17,418 nt of DNA from Angelakisella sp. (GTDB taxonomy: Bacteria > Bacillota > Clostridia > Oscillospirales > Ruminococcaceae), in NCBI GenBank assembly GCA_020024555.1, contig JAHHTQ010000037.1:1-17418 (forward strand), read 5' to 3'. Under the pieces are notes generated by a model. The model saw nothing but the letters and a program-made list of their open reading frames with translations, had not been told where the DNA came from and did no database searches. Position 1 is the stretch's first letter, and each line of letters starts with the position of its first letter. The translations under genes and the position numbers were made by a program. Below, one piece after another: positions 14,800 through 17,418 of the stretch.

Positions 14800-15746
14800 G
14801 CTATACCTTCCTCTCCAAGCCACTGGCTGATTTTATTCGCGCTTGTTACAAGTATGAGCGCCACTATTGATTTAAACATATCGACAGCCGAGCTGAAACT
14901 GTAATTACCCCTACCCAAGCCTTCACGATATACAAATGTATCAAATATATCAATAGTCTCCATTGTAACGGCATTTTGAAGCACAAGTATTTGCTCAAAA
15001 CCTGCATTCATTATTTTACCTATTTTTAATATAAGCATTAGTACAATAATGCTTGATATTGCAGGAAGCGTTACATGAATCATTTGTTGGAATTTATTTG
15101 CGCCGTCCATTCTTGCTGCTTCATAAAGAGTTGGATCTACCTGTGTAAGCGCCGCAAGGAAAACTATTGTGCCCCAGCCAGACTCTTTCCATATATCCGA
15201 TATTATAACTACCCAAAAAATAGAGTCTTTTTGCGCCATATAGTTTACAGGCTCAATACCTGTCGCTGTAAAAAAACTGCTTATTGCGCCGGAAACCGGA
15301 GAAAGCAAATTAAGCATTATGCCACCAATAACAACCCACGACAAGAAGTGAGGTAAGTACAAAAGTGTCTGTGATATTTTTTTGAACTTAACGCATCTCA
15401 TTTCGTTGAGCAGTATTGCAAGAAGTATTGGAACAGGAAAACCTATTAAAATTTTGCCGAAACTAATTTTAAGGGTATTGAATAAAACGTTTGAAAAATC
15501 AGGCGAAGACAAAACGTCCTTAAAATTTTGCCAACCTACCCATGGACTGTCCCACAATCCCGCAAATATATTGTAATCTTTAAAAGCAATTACAAGTCCG
15601 AACATTGGAAGATAGCGGAATATTATAAAATACAGAATTCCCGGAATCATCATAAAATATAAGACTTTGTGCGCGGATATTTTTTTAAACAAATTTGACT
15701 TTTTCTTTACTTTGTTTGAATTTGGAGATTTTATTGTAGTTGTCAT
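14796..15746 (-). CDS. lplB: Carbohydrate ABC importer permease (LplB type)
   Basis: A 316-residue membrane subunit of a CUT1-type importer, with six predicted helices. The N-terminal signature F-R-Y-L-P-M-F-G and F-K-D-Y-N are typical of LplB proteins, and the EAA loop reads E-A-A-R-M-D-G-A with a following V-T-L-P. The start is one of two adjacent ATGs; I prefer 15746, which is 7 nt after GGGAG (the other, 15749, is at 4 nt). A longer TTG-initiated frame begins inside the upstream hairpin and is unlikely. The end overlaps the YtcP-type gene by 4 nt, so the two permeases are translationally coupled and made in equal amounts. LplB-type permeases serve complex and host-glycan oligosaccharides in Firmicutes. 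Confidence 0.93.
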   Translation of the reverse strand: MTTTIKSPNSNKVKKKSNLFKKISAHKVLYFMMIPGILYFIIFRYLPMFGLVIAFKDYNIFAGLWDSPWVGWQNFKDVLSSPDFSNVLFNTLKISFGKILIGFPVPILLAILLNEMRCVKFKKISQTLLYLPHFLSWVVIGGIMLNLLSPVSGAISSFFTATGIEPVNYMAQKDSIFWVVIISDIWKESGWGTIVFLAALTQVDPTLYEAARMDGANKFQQMIHVTLPAISSIIVLMLILKIGKIMNAGFEQILVLQNAVTMETIDIFDTFVYREGLGRGNYSFSSAVDMFKSIVALILVTSANKISQWLGEEGIA

Positions 15747-15775
15747 CATCTTTCTCCCTTTCGGTAGTATATGGT

Positions 15776-15818
15776 TTTTCAGCAAAGTTATAAACAGTAT
15801 CTATAACTTTGCTGAAAA
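15776..15818 (-). other. Long intercistronic hairpin after the binding-protein gene
   Basis: TTTTCAGCAAAGTTATA (15776-15792) is the exact reverse complement of TATAACTTTGCTGAAAA (15802-15818): a 17-bp perfect stem with a 9-nt loop, beginning 3 nt after the stop of the binding-protein gene. No U-tract follows in the minus-strand RNA. Such hairpins between binding-protein and permease genes typically protect the upstream mRNA and yield an excess of binding protein. Confidence 0.75.
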
Positions 15819-15821
15819 TAT

Positions 15822-17324
15822 TTATTTCTTCTCTGCGTATGCTTTGTTTATTGCTTCTGTAAGTTTATCTCCGCCACGGGAATTCCATTCTTTAACGAAC
15901 TCGTCAAATCCTGTATCTATTGGCTTTTCACCTATAATCATTTCGATATATCTGATATTTGTTATTTCAATAAGTTTTGGATAAATTGTTGTAAGTTCTT
16001 TTATAAATATGCCATCGGTTGGGTCTGCAATACTTATTGTTTTTGAATGTTCAAAAGCATCGAATAGTTCTTGTGAAGAATGTTCAAACAAAACTGTATT
16101 ACCGATAAAGAATTTGTTAATATCAAGCTCTTGTGTCTTTTTATCGTCTATTAAGCGGACAAGTTTGTCACCTTCCATTTTATAGTGCTCGCCCTCTTTG
16201 CCGTATTGTGCGAATTTGTTTCCTTCTTCGGACATTAAATAATCAAGAAGTCTCATAACGGCATCAAGTTTTTCAGGATTTTTTGCTACATCTTTGGAAA
16301 TAAAAGTTCTTACCCAACCTCTGTCGCTTGCCCGACGTATACCCACAGGGTTATCACAGCCACCTGTAAGTACTGTACCAACTATGTGTTCACCATTTGG
16401 ATATGCTTGTTTAAACGGTGCATAATAGTTAGACCAGTTGTTTTTATCAAAAATATGAATTTTTGTTGTTCCTGCTCCGTATGTACCTGCTTTTACTTTT
16501 GCCTGCCATCTTTTTGGATCGTCTGTTACAAATTCAGGATCGATTATACCTTCTTTGTATAGCTTATTTAAAAATACAAGCGCATCTTTCATTTTTGGAT
16601 CTACTGAACCGTTTACCAATTTCCCGTCTCTTTCCATCCAAAAGTTAGGTAACGCACCGAAAGCGCCGAAGATATGGTCAAACCATACATTATCTATCTT
16701 TTGATAACCACCGAAAGCAAATGTGTCATTTTTACCATTGCCATCAGGGTCTTCAAGAGCTACTTTTTTTGCAAATTCATAATATTCATCAATGGTTTTT
16801 GGTGCTTCCATACCGAATTTTTTTAACCAGTCTTCACGATATGCTATCATTGAAAGCGGATTTTGCGTATTTATACCTATTGAATATATATTACCGTCTG
16901 AATATTTCATCTTCTCCCAGATTTCTTCTGTTCTACCGTTTTTTATATTTGGATAATTATCCCAATATTTATTTATAGGAAGCAGAATTCCGGAAGACAA
17001 CAACTGATTTTCCATTGTTACTGTTTCGCATTGTATAATGTCGGGTCTTTCACCAGATGAAAGCAATATATTTAATTTATTATCCAATTCTTTTGTGGGA
17101 ACCTGTATAAATTTAAGTTTTGTATTTGTTGCCTTTTCTATTTCTGTTTTAACATAAGAACCGTCTACTATATTTTTGTTCGTTATAAACAGTGTTAACT
17201 CAACAGGCTTTGTTTCTCCTGAGTCGGAATTGTTTGGTGTATTGGTTGTATCTTTGCCACAACCGCTAAACATCATAGTAAGTGTACAGACTGCCAGTAT
17301 AAATGCCAATATTCTTTTTTTCAT
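15822..17324 (-). CDS. lplA: Carbohydrate-binding lipoprotein of ABC importer (LplA type)
   Basis: A 500-residue extracellular solute-binding protein of the large LplA type. The N-terminus carries a lipoprotein signal with lipobox F-S-G-C and lipidated C22, followed by a short Thr/Asn/Ser linker; the mature protein is therefore anchored outside the membrane next to the permeases. The body shows the usual two-lobe binding-protein features: an early L-T-L-F-I strand, an S-S-G-E-R-P-D-I-I motif around residue 90, a D-P-D-G-N-G-K-N-D-T-F calcium-like loop near residue 195, and a W-rich cleft. Ribosome site AGGGAGGA lies 7-8 nt before the ATG. It is the first gene of the glycan operon. The ligand is inferred to be a sulfated oligosaccharide from the downstream sulfatase; the sequence alone does not show it. 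Confidence 0.94.
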   Translation of the reverse strand: MKKRILAFILAVCTLTMMFSGCGKDTTNTPNNSDSGETKPVELTLFITNKNIVDGSYVKTEIEKATNTKLKFIQVPTKELDNKLNILLSSGERPDIIQCETVTMENQLLSSGILLPINKYWDNYPNIKNGRTEEIWEKMKYSDGNIYSIGINTQNPLSMIAYREDWLKKFGMEAPKTIDEYYEFAKKVALEDPDGNGKNDTFAFGGYQKIDNVWFDHIFGAFGALPNFWMERDGKLVNGSVDPKMKDALVFLNKLYKEGIIDPEFVTDDPKRWQAKVKAGTYGAGTTKIHIFDKNNWSNYYAPFKQAYPNGEHIVGTVLTGGCDNPVGIRRASDRGWVRTFISKDVAKNPEKLDAVMRLLDYLMSEEGNKFAQYGKEGEHYKMEGDKLVRLIDDKKTQELDINKFFIGNTVLFEHSSQELFDAFEHSKTISIADPTDGIFIKELTTIYPKLIEITNIRYIEMIIGEKPIDTGFDEFVKEWNSRGGDKLTEAINKAYAEKK

Positions 17325-17356
17325 TTTTCTTCCTCCCTAAAACATAATTATTTTTT

Positions 17357-17390
17357 AGCAACAAAAGTTTTTATATTTTTTGTTATTGCT
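17357..17390. repeat. Interrupted inverted repeat around the glycan operon promoter
   Basis: AGCAACAAAA (17357-17366) matches, in reverse complement, TTTTG (17378-17382) and TTGCT (17386-17390) interrupted by 3 nt. The two halves flank the candidate -10 (17370-17375), a reasonable place for an operator or a leader hairpin. Confidence 0.3.
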
Positions 17391-17396
17391 TGTTAA
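17370..17396 (-). promoter_or_regulatory. Candidate promoter of the glycan operon
   Basis: Minus-strand TTAACA (17396-17391), a 15-nt spacer, then TATAAA (17375-17370). Each hexamer matches at five of six positions, but the spacer is 2 nt shorter than ideal, as often seen at promoters that depend on an activator, fitting the AraC-type gene of the locus. The leader to the binding-protein ATG would be about 40 nt. Confidence 0.35.
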
Positions 17397-17418
17397 TCAC
17401 ATAATTACATTTTATTAA

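Noticed and set aside
15075..15356. 93-codon + strand frame with many cysteines
   Set aside because: It is fully antisense to the LplB-type permease gene and has no ribosome site; a mirror frame of a conserved gene.
1..17418. CRISPR array, transposon ends, tRNA or phage genes
   Set aside because: No regularly spaced repeats, transposase or integrase motifs, terminal repeats with target duplications, or cloverleaf sequences were found on reading.

Overview
The window reads as chromosomal DNA of a low-GC, anaerobic Clostridia-type Firmicute, probably gut- or host-associated. Supporting signs are AT-rich intergenic DNA, strong AGGAGG-type ribosome sites, lipoproteins with lipoboxes, an LplA/LplB/YtcP-type sugar importer, a YesN/YesS-type membrane AraC regulator, and a Cys-type sulfatase, which in anaerobes is matured by a radical-SAM enzyme. 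No rRNA, tRNA, CRISPR array, insertion sequence or phage gene was seen. Species assignment is inference.

Region 1 (1-3934) holds unrelated single genes: a small lipoprotein (124-834, +), a four-TM TIGR01906/DUF1461-type membrane protein (1021-1707, -), a VC0807-like membrane protein (2170-2736, +) and an unrecognised membrane protein (2972-3454, -). A frameshifted, start-less coding remnant seems to lie at 1862-2040 (-), next to a divergent promoter pair at 2044-2132.

Region 2 (3867-7650, +) is a compact phosphonate-biosynthesis operon with its own promoter, a palindrome over the -10 and a strong terminator. The order is 2-aminoethylphosphonate (AEP) transaminase, a cytidylyltransferase-like/PEP mutase fusion, and phosphonopyruvate decarboxylase. 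PEP mutase makes phosphonopyruvate, the decarboxylase makes phosphonoacetaldehyde and the transaminase makes AEP. The fused nucleotidyltransferase domain suggests CMP-activation of AEP for attachment to a lipid or glycan, but no transferase for that step is in the window.

Region 3 (7726-8151, -) is a small unrecognised membrane-anchored protein with its own good promoter.

Region 4 (8266-17418, -) is a glycan-uptake locus transcribed right to left: solute-binding lipoprotein, LplB-type permease, YtcP-type permease, sulfatase, a 592-residue predicted alpha/alpha-toroid glycan enzyme, and a two-TM AraC sensor-regulator. Neither catalytic protein has a signal peptide, so the likely scheme is import of a small sulfated oligosaccharide followed by desulfation and cleavage in the cytoplasm. 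The importer ATPase and the sulfatase maturase must be encoded elsewhere. Every gene junction of this operon carries an RNA hairpin except the two permease genes, which overlap by 4 nt. I regard the uncharacterised enzyme with its hairpin-punctuated operon, and the variant phosphonate fusion, as the most interesting contents.
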